A DNA stretch of 45,116 nucleotides, taken from an uncultured Collinsella sp. (GTDB taxonomy: Bacteria > Actinomycetota > Coriobacteriia > Coriobacteriales > Coriobacteriaceae). Of this stretch, positions 1-7,179 are shown piece by piece (the stretch's first letter is position 1; every line of letters starts with the position of its first letter). The stretch is taken from the NCBI GenBank assembly GCA_958453935.1, contig CAUDZT010000008.1, positions 1-45,116 on the forward strand. Direction: 5' to 3'. Under the pieces are notes generated by a model. The model made no database searches, was not told where the DNA came from, and was given only the letters and a program-made list of their open reading frames with translations. Position numbers and translations under genes: made by a program.

Positions 1-71
1 CGACAAAGGAGGTGTCCCTTTATCGCATCGGCTCATTAGAAGAGTAAATATTTTTTTCAAGCGAGTAGCCG

Positions 72-174
72 CCCGCCCGTCTCTCACACATATCGTTCCA
101 CGCGCAGTTTCGCAGCGAGCGAAGCGAAGCGAGAATGTTTGAGCATGGAATGATATGTGTGAGAGACGGGCGGG
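72..174. repeat. Long inverted repeat (28-bp stem)
   Basis: Arms at 72-99 and 147-174 are reverse complements over 28 nt with a single mismatch (G/A at the inner end), separated by 47 nt. The hairpin lies beyond dut on the dut strand, so it could terminate or protect that transcript, but there is no adjacent run of T on the dut side except the T-rich stretch around 50-58. Bases 1-71 hold no gene I can support. Confidence 0.8.
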
Positions 175-220
175 AGGGATACGAGCGCCCCCGCGAGAAT
201 GTTTGAGCACGGGATGATAT
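129..220. repeat. Direct repeat pair, 28 nt
   Basis: Positions 129-156 and 193-220 match at 26 of 28 bases and share the core GCGAGAATGTTTGAGCA. The first copy overlaps the loop and right arm of the 72-174 hairpin, so the left edge of the window is a composite of repeated sequence. It looks like dispersed intergenic repeat material; its wider distribution cannot be seen here. Confidence 0.75.
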
Positions 221-255
221 ATAGGCCCCTCCCACTGGTGAGCGGACGATTGAGT

Positions 256-699
256 TTAAGCGACGCCGCTGGAGCCGAAGCCTCCTTTGCCTCGATCGGT
301 TTCGTCTAGTTCTTCTACTTCTATGAGATTGACCGTGGGGACTTCTTGGATGACGAGTTGGGCTATGCGGTCGCCTTTGTTGATTTGGATGTCGTTGGTG
401 GGATCCAGGTTGATGAGGATAACCTTGAGTTCTCCTCGGTAGTGAGCGTCGATGAGGCCCGGCGTGTTGACTATAGACAAGCCCTGCTTGATGGCCAAGC
501 CGCTGCGGGGCTGGACGAAGCCGGCGTAGCCATCGGGCAGGGCGATGGCCAGCCCCGTAGAGACCAGACGGCGTTCGAAGGGCTTCAGGACGCAGTCCTC
601 GTTGGAGCGCAAATCCAAGCCGGCATCGGTGGGATGGGCGTATTTGGGAAGCTCGACGGTGGGATCGAGACGCTTTATGTTGACGGTAATGTTGGGCAT
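256..699 (-). CDS. dut: dUTP diphosphatase (dUTPase)
   Basis: This 147-aa protein hydrolyses dUTP to dUMP and pyrophosphate, keeping uracil out of DNA and feeding dTMP synthesis. All five trimeric dUTPase motifs are present in order: DAGLDLRS (about 26-33), PRSGLA (64-69), GLIDAHYRGE (81-90), GDRIAQLV (109-116) and the C-terminal glycine-rich RGKGGFGSSG that closes over the active site. Length is normal for the family. The start has AAGGTGA upstream, which overlaps the end of nrdR, and only 4 bp separate the genes, so the two are surely co-transcribed. Context (LysM gene, nrdR, dut, with LexA boxes upstream) suggests induction together with the SOS response. Confidence 0.97.
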   Translation of the reverse strand: MPNITVNIKRLDPTVELPKYAHPTDAGLDLRSNEDCVLKPFERRLVSTGLAIALPDGYAGFVQPRSGLAIKQGLSIVNTPGLIDAHYRGELKVILINLDPTNDIQINKGDRIAQLVIQEVPTVNLIEVEELDETDRGKGGFGSSGVA

Positions 700-703
700 G
701 GAA

Positions 704-1147
704 TCACCTTAGCTTGTCGAGCTCTTGCAGAAACTCATCGACGTCTTTGAAATCACGGTAGACCGAGGCAAAACGGATGTACGCAACCTTGTCGATCTTG
801 GCCAAGCGCTTAAGCACCATGTCACCCAACTCATGGGACGTGACGGCCGTCAGCGTGCGAGAGCGAAGCTCGACCTCGATGTCATCGATAATCTCATTGA
901 GCTTCTTAGTGTCGATATCGCGCTTGATGGTGGCGCGCATCAAGCCGACGAGCAGCTTATTGCGATCGAACCGCTGCTTGATTCCGTCTGACTTAATGAC
1001 CTCGATTGGGTCTTCGCATCGCTCGAACGTTGTAAAACGATAGTTACACGAGCAACATTCGCGGCGGCGCTTAATGGTGTTATTTGACTCCTGCATACGG
1101 GAATCAACGACGCGGGTATGTGCCTTGCCGCATTTGGGACAGCGCAT
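704..1147 (-). CDS. nrdR: Transcriptional repressor NrdR
   Basis: A 147-aa NrdR: N-terminal zinc ribbon with two cysteine pairs (CPKC at 3-6, CCSC near 31-34), then an ATP-cone domain (about 46-136) that senses ATP/dATP and controls ribonucleotide reductase genes. The protein is full length and begins at an ATG preceded by GAGGAGG. That ribosome-binding site and the ATG lie inside a perfect 12-bp inverted repeat (1142-1153 and 1174-1185), so the start codon would be paired in the folded mRNA. It sits between the LysM gene and dut on one strand, which groups dNTP-pool control with DNA damage signalling. Confidence 0.96.
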   Translation of the reverse strand: MRCPKCGKAHTRVVDSRMQESNNTIKRRRECCSCNYRFTTFERCEDPIEVIKSDGIKQRFDRNKLLVGLMRATIKRDIDTKKLNEIIDDIEVELRSRTLTAVTSHELGDMVLKRLAKIDKVAYIRFASVYRDFKDVDEFLQELDKLR

Positions 1148-1185
1148 GGTACCTCCTCTTAAACGATAACAAGGGTACCATGCGC
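1142..1185 (-). promoter_or_regulatory. Perfect 12-bp hairpin over the nrdR start
   Basis: GCGCATGGTACC (1142-1153) and its exact reverse complement (1174-1185) flank a 20-nt loop. In the nrdR mRNA the 3' arm contains the start ATG (1147-1145) and the last two bases of the AGGAGG (1157-1152); the rest of that site is in the loop. The geometry fits a translation-limiting structure, though it could also be a transcription-attenuating hairpin for the LysM gene. Function is inferred only. Confidence 0.6.
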
Positions 1186-1198
1186 AGCGCGATAATGA

Positions 1199-1648
1199 TT
1201 ACGAACGAGCAGGAACCTTAAGATGCGCACCGGCGGCGAGCGAACCATGCTCCAGATGATTGACGTTACGGATCATGTCGGAAGTCTCTTGCGTGGAAAG
1301 GCCTTCGATTGGATATTCCTCGGCAAGCGACCAAAGAGAATCGCCAGGCTGAACGCGAATGGTCTCGTATGTAACGTTGGAAACGGACTCGGCATACGCG
1401 GCATGACGAGCGCTAAAGACCGACGTAGCGAGGACAAAGAAGAGCGTAAGCGCAACGGCGACGGCGACAATCGTCGGAACCTTCAGGGCAACGCGGGCCG
1501 GCGCGACTACAGCCTGCTGATTGCGCGCAGGCTTTACGGTCAAAGGCTGAAAGCCGGAGCGGCCACCCTGAACAACCGTAAAAGTGGGTTCTGCAGGCGT
1601 CTCGAGCTTAAGGGCGAGGTTTCCCTGGACCATATTCGTTGCGTTCAT
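1199..1648 (-). CDS. LysM membrane protein, YneA/DivS-like candidate
   Basis: About 149 aa. A polar N-terminal 55-60 residues lead to one transmembrane helix (about VPTIVAVAVALTLFFVLATS), followed by an external LysM domain starting at IRVQPGDSLWSLAEEY. Two ATGs are adjacent (1651, 1648); the GAGGAG is 3 nt from the first and 6 nt from the second, so I chose the second. The gene diverges from lexA across three LexA boxes and its promoter (1737-1766) contains one of them. In Bacillus and corynebacteria, small membrane proteins next to lexA (YneA, DivS) block cell division during SOS; YneA also has a LysM domain. The assignment rests on architecture and position. Confidence 0.75.
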   Translation of the reverse strand: MNATNMVQGNLALKLETPAEPTFTVVQGGRSGFQPLTVKPARNQQAVVAPARVALKVPTIVAVAVALTLFFVLATSVFSARHAAYAESVSNVTYETIRVQPGDSLWSLAEEYPIEGLSTQETSDMIRNVNHLEHGSLAAGAHLKVPARS

Positions 1649-1718
1649 CATGTTCTCCTCTCGCGTGTTTTGCTGAGAACAGTTTTATCAAGCCGCGCGG
1701 ACAAAAATGTCTAGCGCG

Positions 1719-1732
1719 AGAACGAATGTTCG
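1719..1732. promoter_or_regulatory. LexA box 1
   Basis: AGAACGAATGTTCG matches the Gram-positive SOS consensus CGAAC-N4-GTTCG with one change. It lies just downstream of the -10 of the LysM-nrdR-dut promoter. It starts 28 bp before box 2. Confidence 0.8.
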
Positions 1733-1736
1733 GTTA

Positions 1737-1766
1737 TTATTATCTTCGAACAGTTGTTCCTGTCAA
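1737..1766 (-). promoter_or_regulatory. Promoter for LysM-nrdR-dut
   Basis: On the minus strand a perfect -35 TTGACA (1766-1761) is followed after 18 bp by TAATAA (1742-1737). LexA box 2 fills the spacer, so bound LexA would exclude RNA polymerase. Confidence 0.7.
1747..1760. promoter_or_regulatory. LexA box 2
   Basis: CGAACAGTTGTTCC, 9 of 10 defined consensus positions. It is centred between lexA and the LysM gene and inside the LysM promoter spacer. Confidence 0.85.
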
Positions 1767-1774
1767 GCAAAATT

Positions 1775-1788
1775 CGAACATTTGTTTG
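1775..1788. promoter_or_regulatory. LexA box 3
   Basis: CGAACATTTGTTTG, 9 of 10 defined consensus positions, ends 23 bp before the chosen lexA start. It starts exactly 28 bp after box 2. It would mediate lexA autorepression. Confidence 0.85.
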
Positions 1789-1811
1789 ACATGGGTAGAG
1801 AGGATGCCCTG

Positions 1812-2456
1812 ATGGCTCGCAAAATTACCAAGCGTCAGCAGCAAATTTACGACTTCATCAAGGAATATCAGCAGGAGAAGGGTTATCCGCCCAGCGTGCG
1901 CGAGATGGCTTCTGCCGTGGGCCTTTCCTCCCCCAGCACCGTGCACGCCCATCTCTCTGCCCTGGAGGCGCGCGGGCTACTCAAGCGCGATGCCACCAAG
2001 CCGCGCGCCCTGGAACTCTTTAACGAGGATGGTTCCTCTGTCTCAATTTCCAAATCTGACGAGCCCACCGCACCTCGCGGAACGGTCTCGCTACCGCTCG
2101 TTGGTCGCGTCGCGGCTGGGATTCCCATTCTGGCCGAGCAGAATATCGAAGACACGTTTACTATCCCGACCGAAATCGCCACTGATCAGGGTTCCTTTAT
2201 CCTTGAGGTGCATGGGAGCTCAATGATCAATGTCGGCATCTTCAATGGCGATTACATCATCGTCCGTGAACAAAAGAGTGCCATGAACGGCGAAATTGTC
2301 GTGGCCATGATTGATGGTTCGGCGACCGTCAAGACGTTCTACAAGGAGCAGGGGCGTGTGCGCTTGCAGCCCGAGAACGACACCATGGAACCTATCTATG
2401 CAACGAATCCCGTTATCCTGGGCAAAGTCGTCGGCTTGATGCGCCGGTTCTCGTAA
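1812..2456 (+). CDS. lexA: LexA repressor
   Basis: A 214-aa LexA, the SOS repressor that self-cleaves when RecA filaments form. The N-terminal winged helix spans about 1-65 (ITKRQQQIYDFI, PPSVREMA). The cleavage site is A102-G103 in VAAGIP. The S24-type catalytic pair is S137 (in HGSSM, where most LexAs have GDSM) and K174 (in ATVKTF). I start at the ATG at 1812, after AGAGAGG with 8 nt spacing; the frame is open upstream but an earlier start would run through the LexA boxes. The stop overlaps the next gene's start (TAATG), so the downstream membrane protein is probably translated by coupling and expressed with the SOS response. Confidence 0.96.
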   Translation: MARKITKRQQQIYDFIKEYQQEKGYPPSVREMASAVGLSSPSTVHAHLSALEARGLLKRDATKPRALELFNEDGSSVSISKSDEPTAPRGTVSLPLVGRVAAGIPILAEQNIEDTFTIPTEIATDQGSFILEVHGSSMINVGIFNGDYIIVREQKSAMNGEIVVAMIDGSATVKTFYKEQGRVRLQPENDTMEPIYATNPVILGKVVGLMRRFS

Positions 2457-3160
2457 TGCAAAAACGCATAACCATCTTTGATACCGTCCGCGGGTTTACG
2501 ATGATTTCTATGGCAGGTTTTCACGCTTGCTATGATCTCGCCTACCTGTACGGCTGGGATATGCCTTGGTTTACCCAGACTGTCTTTCAAGACGTCTGGC
2601 GCGCCAGCATCAGCTGGGTATTTTTGTTTATCGCGGGTTGGATGTGCACTCTTTCGCGCAACAATATCAAACGTGCCGCCAAATACGCCTTAGCAGCACT
2701 CGTTGTCTGGTTGGCAACAACACTTGTCTCATTCGACGATTCGGTTAATTTTGGCATCATCTACTGCATGGCCGCATGCACCGGCATCGTGGCGTTGACC
2801 GATCCCGTCCTTAAGAAGATAACGGCGAGATGGGGCATGCCCCTATGCCTTGTGTTGTTCGCCCTCACCTGGAGCATCCCCAAAACGATCTACCCTGTCC
2901 CCTACCTGGCGTGGCTGGGATTTCCGAGCCCTGGGTTTGTCTCAGGTGATTACTACCCCATCATCCCGTTTATCTTTATGTATCTTGCAGGATACTTCGC
3001 CGCACACATAGCGCAGGGAATCGATAAGACCGTCCCCAGCTGGGCCTACGCCAACCCCCTGCCGGTGCTCGCCGGCCTTGGACGTCACGCACTCCCCTTT
3101 TATCTGCTGCATCAGCCCATCATTCTGGGCATTTTAGAGCTCGTCTACTCGGTGCGATAA
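2456..3160 (+). CDS. DUF1624 / HGSNAT-like membrane protein
   Basis: A 234-aa integral membrane protein with about seven hydrophobic helices. It begins ITIFDTVRGFTMISM and continues FHACYDLAYLYGW, the pattern of the DUF1624 family related to the catalytic domain of heparan-alpha-glucosaminide N-acetyltransferase. The C-terminal GRHALPFYLLHQPII also fits that acyltransferase family. The substrate is unknown; acylation of a sugar or envelope component is the family-level expectation. The start ATG shares one base with the lexA stop (TAATG), which implies co-transcription and translational coupling. The last 16 bp overlap the convergent hflX coding end. I see no terminator between them. Confidence 0.85.
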   Translation: MQKRITIFDTVRGFTMISMAGFHACYDLAYLYGWDMPWFTQTVFQDVWRASISWVFLFIAGWMCTLSRNNIKRAAKYALAALVVWLATTLVSFDDSVNFGIIYCMAACTGIVALTDPVLKKITARWGMPLCLVLFALTWSIPKTIYPVPYLAWLGFPSPGFVSGDYYPIIPFIFMYLAGYFAAHIAQGIDKTVPSWAYANPLPVLAGLGRHALPFYLLHQPIILGILELVYSVR

Positions 3161-4434
3161 CGCTCGAGCCGCGGTGCAATACGAGCCGGCAACTTCGCCA
3201 CAATGCGAACACCGTCCTCGAGATATTCCTCATGCAGAAGGGTTCCCTGCTCATGCACCAGCGTGATGAGAGCGCCCTCGCGATACGGAATATCAGCGGA
3301 AAGCAACACATCGGTGGCAGCTGCCTCGCGAGCAATGCGATCAACGAGATCGTCGAGCCCCTCGCCCGTTTGGGCCGAGAACAGAACGGCTTCCGGATAG
3401 CGACGACGGAAACTCAATCGATCAACGCTATCGAGAAGATCGATTTTATTGAATACGGTCAGCGTTAAACGCTCTCCGGCGCCGATCTCATCAAGCACGC
3501 GGTCGACAGCCTCCAGCTGCCGCTCATAGTCCTCGTCAGACGCATCTACGACTTTGAGAATTAGATCGGCACCCAAAACCTCGGACAGCGTCGATTTAAA
3601 GGCATCGACCAGACCATGGGGCAGCTTTTGAATAAAGCCGACGGTATCGGTAATCGTCATGCCGCGACCGCCGGGCAGACGATACGAACGCGTCGTCGGG
3701 TCGAGCGTAGCAAACAGCTTGTCCTGCGAAAGTACCGTAGAGCCGGTCAGACGATTGAGTAACGTCGATTTACCGGCATTGGTATAACCGGCTAACGCGA
3801 CGCGAAACGCCGGTGACTCAATGCGACTCTTGGATTGGACATCGCGACGCTGTTCAACCTGCTTGAGCTCACGACGAAGCGCAGTGATCTTATTACGAAT
3901 GAGGCGACGGTCGACCTCGAGCTGACTTTCGCCCTGACCAAAACGTGAGCCGATGCCGCCGCGCGTCTGCTCCTTGGCGAGATGGCTCCACATGCCACGC
4001 AGGCGAGGCAACAAATATTGAAGCTGTGCCAGCTGTACCTGCAGGCGTCCCTCACGCGTCTGAGCATGCAGGCCAAAGATATCCAGGATCAGTGCTGTAC
4101 GATCGATAATCTTTACCGGCTCGCCCACGGCTTTCTCCAAATAGGATTGCTGCGAGGGGGTCAGGTCGTCGTCAAAAATAACGACATCGGCATCCATGCG
4201 ATGCACCAGGCCGCACAGCTCTTCAACCTTACCGGAACCGATAAACGATTTAGGATACGGCTTTACCAAACGCTGCGACAAGCGTGCCACGCACCGGGCA
4301 CCAGCTGTGTGAGCAAGACGCTCCAGCTCATCAAGCGAGCGATCGAGCGGCCATGCATTGTCGCGCCACTCAACACCAACTAAAATGGCACGCTCGGGCT
4401 CGGGTGCCGTGGGAACAAGGGGGAAACGGGCCAT
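3145..4434 (-). CDS. hflX: Ribosome-associated GTPase HflX
   Basis: A 429-aa HflX, a GTPase that splits or rescues stalled ribosomes under stress. The N-terminal HflX domain (about 15-200) includes FIGSGKVEEL and the glycine-rich EQTRGGIGSRFGQGE linker. The G domain carries G1 GYTNAGKS (216-223), G3 DTVGF (263-267) and G4 NKID (329-332), followed by a C-terminal domain. The start ATG overlaps the miaA stop by one base, as in the miaA/miaB junction, so hflX, miaA and miaB form a tightly coupled tail of the operon. The last 16 bp overlap the convergent DUF1624 gene. Confidence 0.96.
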   Translation of the reverse strand: MARFPLVPTAPEPERAILVGVEWRDNAWPLDRSLDELERLAHTAGARCVARLSQRLVKPYPKSFIGSGKVEELCGLVHRMDADVVIFDDDLTPSQQSYLEKAVGEPVKIIDRTALILDIFGLHAQTREGRLQVQLAQLQYLLPRLRGMWSHLAKEQTRGGIGSRFGQGESQLEVDRRLIRNKITALRRELKQVEQRRDVQSKSRIESPAFRVALAGYTNAGKSTLLNRLTGSTVLSQDKLFATLDPTTRSYRLPGGRGMTITDTVGFIQKLPHGLVDAFKSTLSEVLGADLILKVVDASDEDYERQLEAVDRVLDEIGAGERLTLTVFNKIDLLDSVDRLSFRRRYPEAVLFSAQTGEGLDDLVDRIAREAAATDVLLSADIPYREGALITLVHEQGTLLHEEYLEDGVRIVAKLPARIAPRLERYRTE

Positions 4435-5372
4435 TAGGCAGCCTCAATACGATGCAGGATATCCTCAACGACCTCATCGATCGTACATTCATCCATATCA
4501 AACCACACGATACGGTCATCGCGCTTAAACCACGAAAGCTGACGCTTGGCATAACGACGCGAACGCATCTTAATGAGTTCGCGGGCCTCATCCATGCTCA
4601 TCACGCCATTGAAAGCATCAATGATCTCTTTATAGCCAATTGCCTGCATCGACGTCAGGGCATCTCCCAGACCCTGGGCCATAAGACCGCGGACCTCATC
4701 GACAAGACCCTGTTCAAACATAAGATCGACACGCAGATTAATGCGCTCGTAGAGCACCTCGCGATTACGCGTCAGACCAAACCATAGGGCATGATAATGC
4801 TCGCGCGGAACACTAAACTGACTTTTTTGTTGTGCATAGGAGATACCATCATCATGCATCTCGAGCGCACGAATCACACGGCGCACGTTATGGGGATGAA
4901 TAACAGCAGCCGATTCTGGATCGCGCTCGGCAAGCAGGGCATGCAGTTCTTCCTCGCCAATACGCTCGGCAAGCTCCTGATAGCCCGCACGGCGATCGTC
5001 CTCAAGTTCACCCGAGGGAAAGTCCATCTCATCAAGGGCAGCCTTGAGATACAGCCCCGTACCTCCGCAAAAAACCGGCAGGCAACCCGAACCAAGGAGA
5101 CGTTCAACATGCGCGCGAGCGTCAGCCTGATAAAGCGCAGCAGAATATGCTACACCCGGCTCTACAATGTCGACGAGACGCAGCGGCGCCGTACACTCAT
5201 CGGGCGCCATCTTTGCGGTACCGATGTCCATGCCGCGATAGATTTGCATCGCATCGCACGACAGCACTTCGGACGAAAGACGAGCTGCCAAACGGTCGGC
5301 AACATCACTCTTACCAACCGCTGTCGGACCGACGATCGCAACGGCGGAAAGGCCTGCCCCGGGAGAAACCAT
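4434..5372 (-). CDS. miaA: tRNA dimethylallyltransferase MiaA
   Basis: A 312-aa MiaA, which adds dimethylallyl to A37 of tRNAs reading UNN codons. It has the P-loop GPTAVGKS (15-22), the SCDAMQIYRGMDIGTAK motif that binds the tRNA and dimethylallyl-PP, and the characteristic VFCGGTGLYLKA and QAIGYKE segments; length is normal. The product is the substrate for MiaB, encoded immediately upstream. Both junctions (miaB stop with miaA start, miaA stop with hflX start) are one-base TAATG overlaps. Confidence 0.97.
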   Translation of the reverse strand: MVSPGAGLSAVAIVGPTAVGKSDVADRLAARLSSEVLSCDAMQIYRGMDIGTAKMAPDECTAPLRLVDIVEPGVAYSAALYQADARAHVERLLGSGCLPVFCGGTGLYLKAALDEMDFPSGELEDDRRAGYQELAERIGEEELHALLAERDPESAAVIHPHNVRRVIRALEMHDDGISYAQQKSQFSVPREHYHALWFGLTRNREVLYERINLRVDLMFEQGLVDEVRGLMAQGLGDALTSMQAIGYKEIIDAFNGVMSMDEARELIKMRSRRYAKRQLSWFKRDDRIVWFDMDECTIDEVVEDILHRIEAA

Positions 5373-6742
5373 TAGCGCGGCTCGCCCACAACGGAACCGG
5401 ACAAATACCAGGTCTTGGCAACGTCAACGTTAACATCAACGATCTTGCCAACAAGCTGATCGATGCTGTAACCCTCGGGGATAGGCGCATGCACGGTCTG
5501 ATTCTTGGGACTCTTGCCCAGCAGGACCGCATCGTTCTTTTTACTCGTTCCCTCAATGAGCGCGGGAACCACAGTATGAAGCTCACCCTGGTTATACTGG
5601 TGTGCCGTGGTCTCGATAACCTTAACCAGGCGATTGAAACGCTCGAGAATAACCTCATGCGGCGTAGGATCGTCAATCTCGGCGGCCGGGGTACCGGCGC
5701 GCTTGGAATAGATGAAGGTATAGGCCTGAGCATAGCGGACCGTCTCGGCAAGTGAGAGCGTCTGCTCAAAGTCTTCTTCAGTCTCGCCCGGGAAGCCAAC
5801 GATAATGTCGGTCGAGAGCGCGATATCGGGCATGCGGTTGCGAATGCGATCGACCAGGCCCAGATAGTCCTCGCGTGTATAACGGCGATTCATCTCTTTG
5901 AGGATCCGCGTCGAACCTGACTGGACGGCCAGGTGCAGTTGCGGCATTACGGCAGGTGTCTCGGCCATGGCGTCGATGGTCTCGGGCAGCAGGTCCTTAG
6001 GATGCGAAGACGTAAAGAAGATGCGCTCCACGCCCGTATCGCCCACGGCACGCAGCAAATCGGCAAAACGCGGCTTGCCAAACAGATCGCGACCATATGA
6101 GTTAACGTTTTGGCCCAGCAGCGTAATCTCACGCACGCCCTGGCGCACCAGACCGGTCACCTCGTCGACAATCTCCTCGAAGGGGCGGCTCTTTTCGCGA
6201 CCGCGTACGTACGGCACGATGCAATAGGTGCAGAAATTATTGCAGCCTGTCATGATGGGCACCCAGGCGTGATACTGGGTCTCGCGATGCCACGGCATGC
6301 TCATGGCGTCCGTATCCTCATGCTCATTGGTGCGGATATGACGCTTACCATCAAGGAACGCCTCGGCAATGAGCTCGGCCACATGTGCAATGGAATGCGT
6401 GCCAAAGATGACATTGACGTTATCGACGTTGGTGAGCAGGCCCTCGCCATCGCGCTGCGCGATGCAACCGCCAACGGCAACCACGCGCTTGCCCGAAGGC
6501 GAAGGCGGCAGGCTTTTGCAGGAATTGCACTGACCGTACAGGCGAGTATCGGCGGCCTCGCGCACGCAGCACGTCATGAAGACAACGATATCGGCATGCG
6601 CGGGATCGAACGCCATGAGGCAGCCATACGAATCAAGCAGACCGCTCACACGCTCGGAGTCGTGCTGATTCATCTGGCAGCCAAAGGTGCGGATAAAGTA
6701 GGTTTTACCGGCAAGAATATCGCGTACGGAACGCTGGTCCAT
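5372..6742 (-). CDS. miaB: tRNA-2-methylthio-N6-dimethylallyladenosine synthase MiaB
   Basis: A 456-aa methylthiotransferase that converts i6A37 to ms2i6A37. The N-terminal MTTase domain has the auxiliary cluster cysteines in FGCQMN (C22), the TCC segment and GGCIAQRDG. The radical SAM motif is CNNFCTYC, and a C-terminal TRAM domain ends the protein. Two in-frame ATGs lie 6 nt apart (6748, 6742); AGGA is 3 nt from the first and 9 nt from the second, so I chose the second. A further in-frame TTG at 6775 is unlikely. The gene is followed by miaA with a one-base overlap. Confidence 0.96.
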   Translation of the reverse strand: MDQRSVRDILAGKTYFIRTFGCQMNQHDSERVSGLLDSYGCLMAFDPAHADIVVFMTCCVREAADTRLYGQCNSCKSLPPSPSGKRVVAVGGCIAQRDGEGLLTNVDNVNVIFGTHSIAHVAELIAEAFLDGKRHIRTNEHEDTDAMSMPWHRETQYHAWVPIMTGCNNFCTYCIVPYVRGREKSRPFEEIVDEVTGLVRQGVREITLLGQNVNSYGRDLFGKPRFADLLRAVGDTGVERIFFTSSHPKDLLPETIDAMAETPAVMPQLHLAVQSGSTRILKEMNRRYTREDYLGLVDRIRNRMPDIALSTDIIVGFPGETEEDFEQTLSLAETVRYAQAYTFIYSKRAGTPAAEIDDPTPHEVILERFNRLVKVIETTAHQYNQGELHTVVPALIEGTSKKNDAVLLGKSPKNQTVHAPIPEGYSIDQLVGKIVDVNVDVAKTWYLSGSVVGEPR

Positions 6743-6787
6743 GTGCATAAGTCCTAACGATGGGGAGCGAAACAAGGCAAGCAGAAG

Positions 6788-7105
6788 CTATGCCACAGGC
6801 TTAACATCATCCATGACGACGTTATCCATAGCAGCTCGATTGATCTGGTGAACGTAGATAGAAAGGCGGATGGCCGTGCGCGACTCCCCGTTAATGAGGA
6901 TGTCGGAGAACACGGGCGCGCAGGAAATATCAAAACCGGTTGGAATCAAAAAACCGCGCGCGATAGCAACGGCCTTAATAGCCTGGTTGACGGCACCGGC
7001 GCCGACACACTGGATGTTGACGGGTACACCATCCTTGACCATGCCGGCGATGGCGCCGGCAACGGACGCGGGCGATGATTTGCTTGATACCTTCAGGCAA
7101 TCCAT
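6788..7105 (-). CDS. spoVS: Stage V sporulation protein S (Alba-like)
   Basis: A 105-aa SpoVS-family protein, recognisable by LKVSSKSSPASVAGAIAG, GAGAVNQAIKAVAIARG and the conserved SRTAIRLSI. The family has an Alba-like fold expected to bind nucleic acid, and it occurs widely outside spore formers. The frame is open further upstream, but AGGAG with 7 nt spacing before the ATG at 7105 and alignment with the family start decide this start. The 17-residue tail after SIYVHQINRAA is slightly longer than usual. It sits between a GHKL ATPase and miaB; in Firmicutes spoVS likewise follows rny. Confidence 0.93.
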   Translation of the reverse strand: MDCLKVSSKSSPASVAGAIAGMVKDGVPVNIQCVGAGAVNQAIKAVAIARGFLIPTGFDISCAPVFSDILINGESRTAIRLSIYVHQINRAAMDNVVMDDVKPVA

Positions 7106-7179
7106 GAAGAAACTCCTGCATTTAAAAGTACGTTTTAACTGCAATAACTGTATCGTACCGAGTGGACTCGGTAAAGGCA

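Noticed and set aside
20..235. 71-codon minus-strand frame at the left edge
   Set aside because: It runs through the 28-nt inverted and direct repeats and has no ribosome-binding site or domain.
1707..1811. Earlier start for lexA, adding 35 codons
   Set aside because: It would place two LexA boxes inside the coding region and adds residues absent from LexA proteins.
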